A DNA stretch of 40,823 bases from an uncultured Bacteroidia bacterium (GCA_902781705.1 CACZKE010000024.1:1-40823), one strand, 5' to 3'; shown: positions 26,123 to 36,889, counted from the stretch's first letter. Notes: generated from the sequence alone by a model not told the origin. A program made the numbers and translations.

Positions 26123-26593
26123 ATGAGCAAGGTAGCCGTCATCATGGGCAGCGCCAGTGACTGGGATGTCATGTCCCCGGCCTGCACCACCCTGGAGGAA
26201 TTCGGAATCCCTTATGAGAAAAGGGTCCTCAGCGCCCACCGCAATCCGGGACCGCTCGCGGACTATGTCCGTGCCGCCCGGGACAACGGGTTCGAAGTCA
26301 TCATCGCCGGCGCCGGCGGTGCCGCCCACCTTCCGGGCGTGATCGCCGCCCTGACCACTCTCCCGGTCATCGGCATCCCGGTCAAGTCCAAGGCCCTGAA
26401 CGGCCTGGATTCCCTCCTCTCCATCGTCCAGATGCCTTCCGGCATCCCCGTCGCTACGATGGCCATCGACGGGGCCAAGAATGCGGCCCTCTACGCCGTC
26501 GCGATGCTTGCCTTGAAGGACGACGCCCTCCGCCTGAAACTGGAGGAGTTCCGCAAGGCCCAGAGCGACAAGGTACTCAATACGACTATCTAA
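26123..26593 (+). CDS. purE: N5-carboxyaminoimidazole ribonucleotide mutase
   Basis: Predicted 156-residue class I PurE, which converts N5-CAIR (made by PurK) to CAIR. It has GSASDWDVM, the His-containing SAHRNP (usually SAHRTP) and [11 protein letters not shown]. Length and motifs separate it from the AIR-carboxylase class II. purK is not in the window and must lie elsewhere for this step to work. First gene of the pur operon. Confidence 0.94.
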   Translation: MSKVAVIMGSASDWDVMSPACTTLEEFGIPYEKRVLSAHRNPGPLADYVRAARDNGFEVIIAGAGGAAHLPGVIAALTTLPVIGIPVKSKALNGLDSLLSIVQMPSGIPVATMAIDGAKNAALYAVAMLALKDDALRLKLEEFRKAQSDKVLNTTI

Positions 26594-26598
26594 ACTTC

Positions 26599-26630
26599 AT
26601 GCCCACCCCCGCCACCGCGCCGGTGGGCAT
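26599..26630 (+). promoter_or_regulatory. Hairpin between purE and purL
   Basis: ATGCCCACC (26599-26607) pairs with GGTGGGCAT (26622-26630), nine perfect pairs. The right arm can instead pair with CCACCG in the loop (CCACCG-CGC-CGGTGG). No T-run follows, so it is not a normal terminator. It may set relative purE/purL expression or protect the mRNA end. Confidence 0.45.
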
Positions 26631-26644
26631 ATCATTTACCGTCC

Positions 26645-29600
26645 ATGAACAGCAGACGCATTTTCGTAGAAAAGAAAGACCGGTTCCGGGTGGAAGCGGC
26701 GAGCCTCCTTGCCGAGTTCAACGAGAACCTGTCCCTGAGCCTGGGATCCCTCCGGCTCATCAACGTGTATGACCTTTTCGGATTCTCGGACGACCTGCTC
26801 GAGCGGACCCGCTACAGCGTGTTCGGCGAAGTGGTGACCGATACCGTGACCGACGACCTTCCCCTGGAAGGGAAGAAGTACATCGCCGTGGAATACATCC
26901 CGGGCCAGTTCGACCAGCGGGCCTCGTCCGCCGTGGACTGCGTGCACCTGATCGACCCGGCGGCGGACATCGAGATCAAGAGTTCCCGCCTGCTGGTCTT
27001 TGACGATTCGGTGGACGGAGAGACCCTGAAGCGGATCCGCCACTACTTCATCAATCCCGTGGAAAGCCGGGAAAAGGACCTGTCCGTCCTCTCCCTCAGC
27101 GAGAAGGCCGACGTGAAGCCCCTGGAGGACCTCTCCGGCTTCACAGACATGGCCCCGGACGATTATGCCGCCTTCTGCAAGGGACACGGCCTCGCCATGA
27201 ACACCGACGACCTCGCCGAAGTGGTCCGCTATTTCCGCGGGGAAGGCCGGAACCCTTCCGAGACGGAACTCCGGATCCTGGACACCTACTGGAGCGACCA
27301 CTGCCGTCACACCACCTTCACCTCCGAACTGGAGGAAATCACGGTGGACGAGTCCTTCATGAAGGCCGAACTGGAAGAGTCCCTGGGCCTGTTTGAGCAG
27401 ATGCGCGCGGACCTCGGCCGGGAAAACAAGCCCCGCTGCCTGATGGAACTCGCCACGATCGGAGCCCGCTGGCTCAGAAAGCAGGGCAAACTGGATGACC
27501 TGGAGCAGAGCGAGGAGAACAACGCCTGCAGCATCTTCGTGAACGTGGACGTGAACGGGGAGACGGAGAAGTGGCTCCTGCAGTTCAAGAACGAGACGCA
27601 CAACCATCCCACGGAAATCGAACCCTTCGGCGGTGCGGCCACCTGCCTGGGCGGCGCGATCCGGGACCCGCTCTCCGGCCGTGCCTATGTCTATCAGGCG
27701 ATGCGTGTCACCGGCGCCGGCGACATCACGGCCCGCGTCGCGGACACCATCCCCGGCAAACTTCCGCAGCGGATGATCTCGAAGAAGGCGGCCGCCGGTT
27801 ATTCCAGTTACGGCAACCAGATCGGCCTCGCCACGACGCATGTGCGGGAAATCTATGCCGACGGCTATACCGCCAAGCGCATGGAGATCGGCGCCGTCGT
27901 GGGAGCCGTGAAGGCCTCCGCCGTGCGGCGGGAAAGCCCCGCACCCGGCGACGTGATCCTCCTGCTGGGCGGCCGGACGGGCCGGGACGGCATCGGGGGA
28001 GCGACGGGCTCATCCAAGGAGCATACGGAGGCCTCCCTGGAAACTTGCGGCAGCGAGGTCCAGAAGGGCAACGCCCCCGAAGAACGCCAACTCCAGCGGC
28101 TTTTCCGCCGCCCGGAAGTGACGCGTCTCATCAAGAAATCGAACGACTTCGGCGCCGGCGGCGTCTCCGTCGCCATCGGCGAACTCGCCGGGGGCCTGGA
28201 CATCTACCTGGACCGCGTCCCTGCGAAATATGCCGGCCTCAATGCGACGGAACTCGCTATCAGCGAGTCCCAGGAGCGCATGGCCGTGGTGGTGGAAGCC
28301 GCTGACAAGGAGCGCTTCATGGCCCTCTGCGGGGCCGACAATATCGAAGTGACCCACGTGGCCGATGTCACGGACACGGGTCGGATGCGCATGTTCGACG
28401 CCGGCGTGAAGGTGTGCGACCTTTCCCGCGAATTCATCGACAGCGCCGGTGCGAAACATTATGCGAAGGCAGAGATCCTGCCCGTGGAGGACAAGGATCC
28501 CTTCGTGCGCAAGCCGGAAGGCAAGACGCTTACGGAGAAGATGCTCTCCGTCATGTCCTCCCCGAACGTCGCTTCCCAGAAGGGACTTGTGGAGATGTTT
28601 GACTCCACCGTGGGCCGTTCCACGGTGCTCATGCCTTACGGCGGTGCCCGCCAACTTACCGAAACGCAGGTTTCCGTGCAGAAGCTTCCCGTGGACGGTT
28701 ATACCGATACGGCCAGTGTCATGGCCTTCGGCTACGACCCGGACCTTGCGGTCTGGAGCCCTTACCACAGCGCGGCCTATGCCGTCGTGGAGGCCTGCAC
28801 GAAGGTGGCCTGCGTCGGTGCCGACTGGTCCCGCATGCGCTTCTCCTACCAGGAATACTTCGAACGGATGACCCACGACCCGCATACCTGGGGCAAGCCG
28901 CTGAGCGCCCTGCTGGGCACGGTCAAGATGCAGAAGGAACTGGGTCTCGCCTCCATCGGCGGCAAGGACTCCATGAGCGGCACCTTCGAACATATCCACG
29001 TTCCGCCCACTCTCGTCGCCTTCGGCATCACGACGGTGGACGCCCGGACCGTCATTTCCCCGGAATTCAAGAAAGCCGGAAACCGGATCTACCTGCTCCG
29101 GCATACGCCCCTTGGCAATCGGATGCCCGATACGGATCAGTTGAAGGCCCACTGGACCTTCCTCCGCGAGTCCGTGGAAAGCGGCAAGGTCGTGTCGGCC
29201 TGGTCGCTCACCTACGGCGGTGTCGCCGAAGCGCTGGTGAAGATGGCCATGGGCAACCGCCTCGGTGTCAAGGTTTCCGTCCCTGAATATGACCTCTTCT
29301 CGCTGGGCTATGGCTCGGTGGTCGTGGAAACCGTCGGGGAACTGGTCCATCCGGATGCGGTCCTTCTCGGTACGGTAACGGACGGTGCCTTTGAGGTCAA
29401 CGGCGAAACGATGGAACTCGCTTCCCTGGAGAAGGCCTGGGAGTCCCGGTACTTCAAACTGTATCCGCCGCGCGTAAAGGCCCAGTTCGACGAGCCGGTT
29501 CCGGCCGTTGAGCCCGTTCCGTACGATCGGAAGAACCTCGTTTATCCCGGCGAGGCCGTAGAGCACCCTGTCGTGTGCCTGCCCGTCTTCCCGGGCTCCA

Positions 29601-30328
29601 ACTGCGACTACGACACGGCCAAGGCCTTCCGCAAGGCCGGTGCCGAGGTCCGTCCCTTCATCTTCCGGAACCTGACACCGGAGGATGTGCTCCGCTCCAT
29701 TGACACCCTTTCCGCCATGATCGCGGAAAGCCATATCCTCGCCTTCTGCGGCGGCTTCTCCTCCGGCGACGAGCCGGACGGCAGCGGCAAGTTCATCGCC
29801 GATGTGATCGGCAACGCCCAGGTGAGTGCGGCCATCGAGGGCCTTTTGGGCCGCGGCGGCCTGATCCTGGGTATCTGCAACGGCTTCCAGGCCCTCGTAA
29901 AGAGCGGCCTCCTTCCGTACGGGAAGCCCGGCTGCGTAACGCCGGATTCCCCGACCCTCTTCCGCAACGACATCAACCGCCACGTCTCGCTTGTCGCGAC
30001 GACGGAGGTCGCCACGGTGAATTCGCCCTGGCTCGCGGGCCTTTCCGTCGGCGACCGCCACAGCATCGCCTTCAGCCACGGCGAGGGTAAATTCGTCGTG
30101 GAGCCCGCCCTGGCGCGCGAACTCTTCGCCCGCGGACAGGTGGCCTTCCGCTATGTGGACAACCCCAACGGCTCCCATTACGACATCGAGGGCATCGTGA
30201 GCCCCGACGGCCATGTCCTGGGCAAGATGGGCCACACGGAGCGCTATGAACCGAACCTTATGAAGAACATCAGCGGCGAAAGGTTCCAGCCGCTCTTCGA
30301 GAACGCTGTCAACTATTTCAGAAAATGA
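26645..30328 (+). CDS. purL: Phosphoribosylformylglycinamidine synthase (single-chain, with glutaminase domain)
   Basis: Predicted 1227-residue enzyme that converts FGAR, ATP and glutamine to FGAM. A PurS-like N-terminal part precedes two AIRS-like synthetase halves (LDTYWSDHCRHTTF, KNETHNHPTEIEPFGGAATC, GGRTGRDGIGGATGSS, then SIGGKDSMSGTFE). The C-terminal class I glutaminase domain starts near PVFPGSNCDYDTAKAF and keeps its nucleophile in GICNGFQ (Cys1078) and the His1197/Glu1199 pair in GHTER. It is thus the one intact glutamine amidotransferase among the three in this window. Start ATG 26645 is 51 nt after purE; the stop overlaps purC as ATGA. Confidence 0.95.
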   Translation: MNSRRIFVEKKDRFRVEAASLLAEFNENLSLSLGSLRLINVYDLFGFSDDLLERTRYSVFGEVVTDTVTDDLPLEGKKYIAVEYIPGQFDQRASSAVDCVHLIDPAADIEIKSSRLLVFDDSVDGETLKRIRHYFINPVESREKDLSVLSLSEKADVKPLEDLSGFTDMAPDDYAAFCKGHGLAMNTDDLAEVVRYFRGEGRNPSETELRILDTYWSDHCRHTTFTSELEEITVDESFMKAELEESLGLFEQMRADLGRENKPRCLMELATIGARWLRKQGKLDDLEQSEENNACSIFVNVDVNGETEKWLLQFKNETHNHPTEIEPFGGAATCLGGAIRDPLSGRAYVYQAMRVTGAGDITARVADTIPGKLPQRMISKKAAAGYSSYGNQIGLATTHVREIYADGYTAKRMEIGAVVGAVKASAVRRESPAPGDVILLLGGRTGRDGIGGATGSSKEHTEASLETCGSEVQKGNAPEERQLQRLFRRPEVTRLIKKSNDFGAGGVSVAIGELAGGLDIYLDRVPAKYAGLNATELAISESQERMAVVVEAADKERFMALCGADNIEVTHVADVTDTGRMRMFDAGVKVCDLSREFIDSAGAKHYAKAEILPVEDKDPFVRKPEGKTLTEKMLSVMSSPNVASQKGLVEMFDSTVGRSTVLMPYGGARQLTETQVSVQKLPVDGYTDTASVMAFGYDPDLAVWSPYHSAAYAVVEACTKVACVGADWSRMRFSYQEYFERMTHDPHTWGKPLSALLGTVKMQKELGLASIGGKDSMSGTFEHIHVPPTLVAFGITTVDARTVISPEFKKAGNRIYLLRHTPLGNRMPDTDQLKAHWTFLRESVESGKVVSAWSLTYGGVAEALVKMAMGNRLGVKVSVPEYDLFSLGYGSVVVETVGELVHPDAVLLGTVTDGAFEVNGETMELASLEKAWESRYFKLYPPRVKAQFDEPVPAVEPVPYDRKNLVYPGEAVEHPVVCLPVFPGSNCDYDTAKAFRKAGAEVRPFIFRNLTPEDVLRSIDTLSAMIAESHILAFCGGFSSGDEPDGSGKFIADVIGNAQVSAAIEGLLGRGGLILGICNGFQALVKSGLLPYGKPGCVTPDSPTLFRNDINRHVSLVATTEVATVNSPWLAGLSVGDRHSIAFSHGEGKFVVEPALARELFARGQVAFRYVDNPNGSHYDIEGIVSPDGHVLGKMGHTERYEPNLMKNISGERFQPLFENAVNYFRK

Positions 30329-31062
30329 TCGATAAGAGAGAATGTGTGTTCCGGGGGAACGAGAAGCAGGTCTTTGCGACCAGCGATCCCCACATGGTGA
30401 TCTTCCGCTACACGGATGTCACGGTCGCCTACAACAACATCAAGCGGGCCCGCTTCAAGGGAAAGGGCGCGCTGGACAACCGGATTTCCGCCCTGCTGCT
30501 GGATTACCTCAACGAGAACGGCGTGGAAACCCACTATGTGAAGACCGTCGCCCCGGACGAGCAGCTGTGCCGGAAGATCGAGATCATCCCCTTGCAGGTC
30601 GTTATCCACAACCGGATTGCCGGTTCCCTGGCGGTGCGCCTGGGCGTGGATGATGGTTTCCGTCCCGCCAACACGATCGTGGACCTGCGTTACAACAACG
30701 ACGAACTCGAGGACCCGTTCATCAACCGGGACCACGCCGTGGCGCTGGGTCTCGCGACCTATCAGGAACTGGACGGGATGTACGACATCGCCCGCAAGGC
30801 GAACGACCTCCTGAAGGAACTCTTCCACCGCGCCGGCATCGAACTCGTGGACATGAAGATCGAGTTCGGACGGGCTGCCGACAACGGCGAGATCATCATC
30901 TCCGACGAAATCAGCCCCGACACCTGCCGTCTCTGGGACGAGGAGAGCGGGGAACGGCTGGACAAGGACCGCTTCCGCCTGGACCTCGGCGATGTCGCCG
31001 AGAGTTACCGGACCGTCCTGGATCGGCTGGAAAAAGTTTTGGGAATCGAAGAAGAAGAATAA
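30325..31062 (+). CDS. purC: Phosphoribosylaminoimidazole-succinocarboxamide synthase
   Basis: Predicted 245-residue enzyme joining CAIR and aspartate with ATP to SAICAR. KQVFATSDPHMVIFRYTDV, FKGKGALDNRISALLLDYL and ISDEISPDTCRLWD are family motifs. The usual VRN-AAGS segment reads VIHNRIAGS, a His in place of the Arg; whether this matters for phosphate binding is not clear. Length is typical (235-255). Coupled to purL by a 4-nt overlap and 6 nt from purF. Confidence 0.94.
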   Translation: MIDKRECVFRGNEKQVFATSDPHMVIFRYTDVTVAYNNIKRARFKGKGALDNRISALLLDYLNENGVETHYVKTVAPDEQLCRKIEIIPLQVVIHNRIAGSLAVRLGVDDGFRPANTIVDLRYNNDELEDPFINRDHAVALGLATYQELDGMYDIARKANDLLKELFHRAGIELVDMKIEFGRAADNGEIIISDEISPDTCRLWDEESGERLDKDRFRLDLGDVAESYRTVLDRLEKVLGIEEEE

Positions 31063-31068
31063 AGGAAT

Positions 31069-32430
31069 ATGGGTGTACTGGCAGTCTATGGCGTCCCGGA
31101 CGCCGCTACCTTGATCTACTACGGCCTTCACAACCTCCAGCACCGGGGACAGGAAGGCGGCGGAATCTGCACGTTCGACGAGCACGGCGAGGCGCACCGC
31201 TACCGCGGTCTGGGCCTGCTGAGCGAGATCTTCACCAACGGGGAACTCAAGACCCTTCCCGGCACGCAGGGACTCGGCAGCGTAAAGTATGCCAATGCCT
31301 CCAAGGGCGGCCTGGACAACGTGGAGCCCCTGTTCTTCCATCACCTGACCGGTGACTTCGCCCTGGCCGGCGAGGGGAACGTGGTCAATTCCCGCCAGAT
31401 CATGGACTACCTCCAGAAGCACGGCACGCTGTTCCAGACCGATACGGACAGCGAACTGCTGGCGCATCTGGTGAAAAAGAACGGCAAGGAAGACCGCATC
31501 TTCCGCCTGATGAAGGCGCTCAATATGATGGAGGGCGGTTTCACCTTCCTCCTGATGACCAAGAACCGCATCTACGCCTGCCGCGACAAATACGGCATCA
31601 AGCCGCTGTGTCTCGGCCGGCTCGGGAACGGCTGGGTGATCTCCAGCGAGTCCTGCGCCTTCGAAATCATGGGTGCGGAGTTCATCCGCGACATCGAGCC
31701 CGGAGAGATCATCTGCGTAGACTACAAGGGCATCCGGACCAACCGCTATTCCCGCATCAAGGAGCACCGGATGTGCGCGATGGAGTATATCTACTTCGCC
31801 CGTCCGGACAGCGACATCGACGGCTGCAATGTCCATGCGTACCGCAAGGAGGCCGGCCGGCGCCTGTACCGGGAGTGCCCGGTGGAGGCCGACATGGTCG
31901 TGGGCGTCCCGGAATCCAGCCTCAGCGCCGCCATGGGCTACGCCGAGGAAAGCGGCATTCCGTATGAGATGGGCCTCGTGAAGCACAAGTACGTGGGCCG
32001 TACCTTCATCCAGCCCGTGCAGTCCCTCCGGGAACTGGGCGTGAAGATGAAGCTTTCCCCGGTGCGCAGCATCGTGAAGGGAAAGCGGATCGTGCTGGTG
32101 GACGACTCCATCGTCCGGGGAACGACCTCCCTGAAAATCGTCCGCCTGCTCCGGGAAGCCGGGGCGACGGAGGTCCATGTGCGCATCGCCAGCCCGATGA
32201 TGCGCTTCACCTGCCACTACGGCGTGGACACCTCCACCCCCGAGGAACTCCTGTGCTCGCACCGGACCCTCGAGGAGGCGCGGCAGGCCATCGGCGCCGA
32301 TTCCCTGGGCTACCTGAGCCCGGAATCCACCCGCGACTCCTGCTTCGGCTGCGCGAATCCTTGCCAGGCCTGCTTCACGGGCGAGTACCCCACGCTCCTG
32401 TATGAAAACGAAATCGAAAACAACGACTGA
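31069..32430 (+). CDS. purF: Amidophosphoribosyltransferase lacking the catalytic N-terminal cysteine
   Basis: Predicted 453-residue enzyme, first step of purine synthesis, closely like the B. subtilis type. In that family a propeptide is cut to expose Cys1 (CGVFG) as the Ntn glutaminase nucleophile. Here the chain starts MGVLAVYGVPDAA, with no propeptide and no cysteine; a stop codon lies in frame 9 nt upstream of the ATG (31060-31062), so no longer start is possible. Other glutamine-site residues are changed: GHVRYAT is GSVKYAN (Lys73 for Arg) and HNGN is GEGN (Glu102 for Asn). Asp127 remains. The phosphoribosyltransferase site VLVDDSIVRGTTS (342-354) and the cysteines of the [4Fe-4S] cluster (MCAMEY, FTCHYG, CFGCANPCQACF) are intact. 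Ammonia-dependent synthesis of phosphoribosylamine is the likely activity. Confidence 0.93.
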   Translation: MGVLAVYGVPDAATLIYYGLHNLQHRGQEGGGICTFDEHGEAHRYRGLGLLSEIFTNGELKTLPGTQGLGSVKYANASKGGLDNVEPLFFHHLTGDFALAGEGNVVNSRQIMDYLQKHGTLFQTDTDSELLAHLVKKNGKEDRIFRLMKALNMMEGGFTFLLMTKNRIYACRDKYGIKPLCLGRLGNGWVISSESCAFEIMGAEFIRDIEPGEIICVDYKGIRTNRYSRIKEHRMCAMEYIYFARPDSDIDGCNVHAYRKEAGRRLYRECPVEADMVVGVPESSLSAAMGYAEESGIPYEMGLVKHKYVGRTFIQPVQSLRELGVKMKLSPVRSIVKGKRIVLVDDSIVRGTTSLKIVRLLREAGATEVHVRIASPMMRFTCHYGVDTSTPEELLCSHRTLEEARQAIGADSLGYLSPESTRDSCFGCANPCQACFTGEYPTLLYENEIENND

Positions 32431-32435
32431 TAGAT

Positions 32436-33467
32436 ATGGCAGTATCCTATGAAAAGGCCGGCGTGAACCTGGAAGCCGGCTACGAGGTGGTCCGTCGCAT
32501 CAAGCAGCACGTGGCCTCCACCGCCCGGACCGGTTCCATGGGCAATATCGGTTCCTTCGGCGGCATGTTCGACCTCTCCGCGCTGAATATCAAGGAGCCC
32601 GTCCTCGTGAGCGGGACCGACGGCGTGGGTACCAAACTCAAGATCGCTTTCGCGATGGACAAGCACGACACCATCGGCATCGACGCCGTGGCCATGTGCG
32701 TGAACGATGTCCTGGCGCAGGGCGCCGAACCGCTCATCTTCCTGGATTATGTGGCCCTCGGGCACAACATCCCGGCCAAGGTGGAAGCCATCGTCGCGGG
32801 CGTCGCGGAAGGCTGCCGCCAGGCGGGCTGCGCCCTGGTGGGCGGCGAAACCGCCGAGATGCCGGGCATGTACGAGGATGGCGAATACGACATCGCCGGT
32901 TATACCACCGGTGTCGTTGAGAAGTCTAAACTCATTGATGGATCCAAGGTTAAGGTCGGAGATGTGCTTGTTGGCGTCGCCTCCAGCGGCGTCCATTCCA
33001 ACGGCTTCAGCCTCGTGCGCAAGATCGTCGCCGATGCAGGGCTGTCTTACGAGGATGCCATCGAAGAGTTCGGCGGCCGCAAACTCGGCGAAGTGCTCCT
33101 CACCCCGACGAAGATCTATGTGAAACAGATGCTCCAGGTCATCCGCAACTGCGATGTCCACGGTATCTGCCACATCACCGGCGGCGGCTTCGACGAGAAC
33201 ATCCCGCGTGTCCTCCGGGAAGGCCAGGGCCTCGAAATCCAGGAAGGGACCTGGGAGATCCTCCCGGTGTTCCGGATGCTGGAAAAGTGGGGTAACGTGC
33301 CGCATCGGGAGATGTTCAACATCTTCAACATGGGCATCGGCATGATCGCCGTCCTGGACGCTTCCGAGGCCGACAAGGCCATTGAAATCCTCACCGCCTG
33401 CGGGGAGAAGGCCGCTGTCATCGGCAAGGTCACGGATGTCCCCGGAGTCAATATCCATCTGTTATGA
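32436..33467 (+). CDS. purM: Phosphoribosylformylglycinamidine cyclo-ligase
   Basis: Predicted 343-residue AIR synthetase, ATP-dependent ring closure of FGAM. GSFGGMFDLS, VSGTDGVGTKLKIA, GIDAVAMCVNDVLAQGAEPLIFLDY and GGETAEMPGMY are the classical motifs, and HITGGGFDENIPR marks the C half. Five nt after purF, 4-nt overlap with purN. A short stretch near 32925-32975 uses more A/T-ending codons than its surroundings. Confidence 0.96.
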   Translation: MAVSYEKAGVNLEAGYEVVRRIKQHVASTARTGSMGNIGSFGGMFDLSALNIKEPVLVSGTDGVGTKLKIAFAMDKHDTIGIDAVAMCVNDVLAQGAEPLIFLDYVALGHNIPAKVEAIVAGVAEGCRQAGCALVGGETAEMPGMYEDGEYDIAGYTTGVVEKSKLIDGSKVKVGDVLVGVASSGVHSNGFSLVRKIVADAGLSYEDAIEEFGGRKLGEVLLTPTKIYVKQMLQVIRNCDVHGICHITGGGFDENIPRVLREGQGLEIQEGTWEILPVFRMLEKWGNVPHREMFNIFNMGIGMIAVLDASEADKAIEILTACGEKAAVIGKVTDVPGVNIHLL

Positions 33468-34026
33468 AGAAACAACTCGCCGTATTCGCCAGCGGCACCG
33501 GCACGAACTTCGACGCCATCGCCCGCGCCTGCGCGGAGGGCGTCCTGGATGCCGAAGTGGCCGTGATGGTCTGCGACAAGCCCGGCGCCGCCGTCATCGG
33601 AAAGGCGGAACGCTACGGGGTGGACACCTTCGTATTCTCGCCCAAATCGTATGCCTGCAAGGCGGATTACGAGGCGGAAATCGTCAAGGTCCTGGATGCG
33701 AAGAAGATCGACCTCGTGTGCCTGGCCGGTTACATGCGCATCGTAGGGGAGACCCTCCTCGGTGCCTACGAGGGCCGGATCATCAACATCCATCCCTCCC
33801 TGCTCCCTTCCTTCAAGGGTGCCCATGCCGTGGAGGACGCCGTCGCCTATGGCGTCAAGGTCTATGGCATCACCATCCATTGGGTCAATGCCGACCTGGA
33901 CGGCGGCAAGATCATCGCCCAGCGTGCCTTCCCTTATGAAGGCAATGATCCGGCCGAAGTGCACCGCCTCGGGCAGCCCATTGAACACGAACTTTATGTG
34001 GAAACAATCAAAAAACTGATACAGAA

Positions 34027-34030
<4 letters not shown>
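33464..34030 (+). CDS. purN: Phosphoribosylglycinamide formyltransferase
   Basis: Predicted 188-residue enzyme that transfers formyl from 10-formyl-THF to GAR. FASGTGTNFDAI, INIHPSLLPSFKGAHAVEDA and HWVNADLDGGKIIAQ contain the catalytic Asn, His and Asp. Overlaps purM and purH by 4 nt each (ATGA). Its folate cofactor is supplied by folD at the end of the operon. Confidence 0.95.
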
Positions 34031-35559
<1,529 letters not shown>

Positions 35560-35563
35560 TCGT

Positions 35564-36889
35564 ATGGGTCTCGTTTATCCGCTTCCTTCCCAGAACGCTT
35601 CCGTCTCCGGCAAGGAAATCCGGCTCGAGAGTTGCCTGGGGAAAACCGTCCTTGTCGTGGGCGGCGGCGGCCGTGAACACGCCATCGTCGAAGCGCTGAG
35701 CCGGAGCCCGCAGGTTTCCAAGATCTATTGCGCTCCGGGTAACGCCGGTATCGGCCTCAAGGCCTTCAACGTGCCTCTGAAGGATACCGATGTCGAGGGT
35801 TTGAAGAATTTCGCGGTCGATAACGCCGTGGACCTGACGGTCGTCGGTCCGGAAGCGGCGCTGGCCGTCGGCATCGTGGATGCCTTCCGCGCTGCCGGAC
35901 TCAAGATTTTCGGCCACACGAAGGCCGCTACGGCCATCGAAAGTTCCAAGGAGTTCGCGAAGCGGCTGATGGCGAAATACGATATCCCTACGGCCTCCTA
36001 TCGGGCTTTTTCGGATTATGACGAGGCGCTTGCCTTCGTCTCCGCCCGTCCTTTCCCGGCCGTGCTCAAGTATGACGGCCTGGCCGCCGGCAAGGGCGTT
36101 GTGATCGCCCAGGATTTGGAAGAGGCGAAGAAGGCGCTGGCCGACATGCTGCTGGACCATACCTTCGGCGCCGGCCGCGTGGTGGTGGAGGATTTCCTCA
36201 CCGGCCCCGAGTTCTCCTTCCTTTGCTTCGTGGACGGCAAGCGGGTCTATCCGATGCCGCTTTCCCAGGACCACAAGCGCGCCTTCGACGGCGATAAGGG
36301 CCCGAATACGGGCGGTATGGGCGCCTACACGGGCCTGCCGTTCATCACGGAAGAGGACCGCGAATTCGCGTACAAGGAGATTATGTGCAAGGCCGCGGAT
36401 GCGATGGTAGCCGAAGGCTGCCCGCTCTCCGGCGTCCTGTACGGCGGCCTGATGAAGACTCCGCAGGGGATCAAGGTCATCGAGTTCAACGCCCGTTTCG
36501 GCGACCCGGAAACCGAAGTCGTCCTGCCGCTCCTCGAGAGCGACATCTACGACATCTTCGAGGCGGTAGCGACGGGCCGGGAGACTGCCGAGCCGGTCTG
36601 GCGCAAGGCGTTCTCCCTGGGCGTCGTGCTGGCCTCCAAGGGCTACCCGGGCTCCTACCGGAAGGGCTTCGCCATCAACAATCTGGACCGGGTCGATGCG
36701 CACGTAGCCCATATGGGCACCGCTTTCAAGGACGGCCAACTCGTCACCAACGGCGGCCGTGTCCTGATGGTCATCGCCGAAGGCCCCACCATCGCCGAGG
36801 CCCGGGAGAAAGTCTATGCCGAGGTTGCGAAAATCGACTGTGAAAACCTGTTTTACCGAAACGACATCGCGCACTGCGCATTTGAATAG
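35564..36889 (+). CDS. purD: Phosphoribosylamine--glycine ligase
   Basis: Predicted 441-residue ATP-grasp enzyme, second step of purine synthesis; it uses the unstable phosphoribosylamine made by PurF. VLVVGGGGREHAIVEAL, APGNAGI, VVGPEAALAVGIVDAF, FPAVLKYDGLAAGKGVVIA, KRAFDGDKGPNTGGMGAY and FNARFGDPETE are family motifs. ATG 35564 gives about 30 residues (MGLVYPLPSQ..., LESCLGK) before the usual N-terminal strand, an extension not seen in the common form; no ATG lies nearer the domain. Frames from 35480 would overlap purH and lack support. Confidence 0.93.
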   Translation: MGLVYPLPSQNASVSGKEIRLESCLGKTVLVVGGGGREHAIVEALSRSPQVSKIYCAPGNAGIGLKAFNVPLKDTDVEGLKNFAVDNAVDLTVVGPEAALAVGIVDAFRAAGLKIFGHTKAATAIESSKEFAKRLMAKYDIPTASYRAFSDYDEALAFVSARPFPAVLKYDGLAAGKGVVIAQDLEEAKKALADMLLDHTFGAGRVVVEDFLTGPEFSFLCFVDGKRVYPMPLSQDHKRAFDGDKGPNTGGMGAYTGLPFITEEDREFAYKEIMCKAADAMVAEGCPLSGVLYGGLMKTPQGIKVIEFNARFGDPETEVVLPLLESDIYDIFEAVATGRETAEPVWRKAFSLGVVLASKGYPGSYRKGFAINNLDRVDAHVAHMGTAFKDGQLVTNGGRVLMVIAEGPTIAEAREKVYAEVAKIDCENLFYRNDIAHCAFE

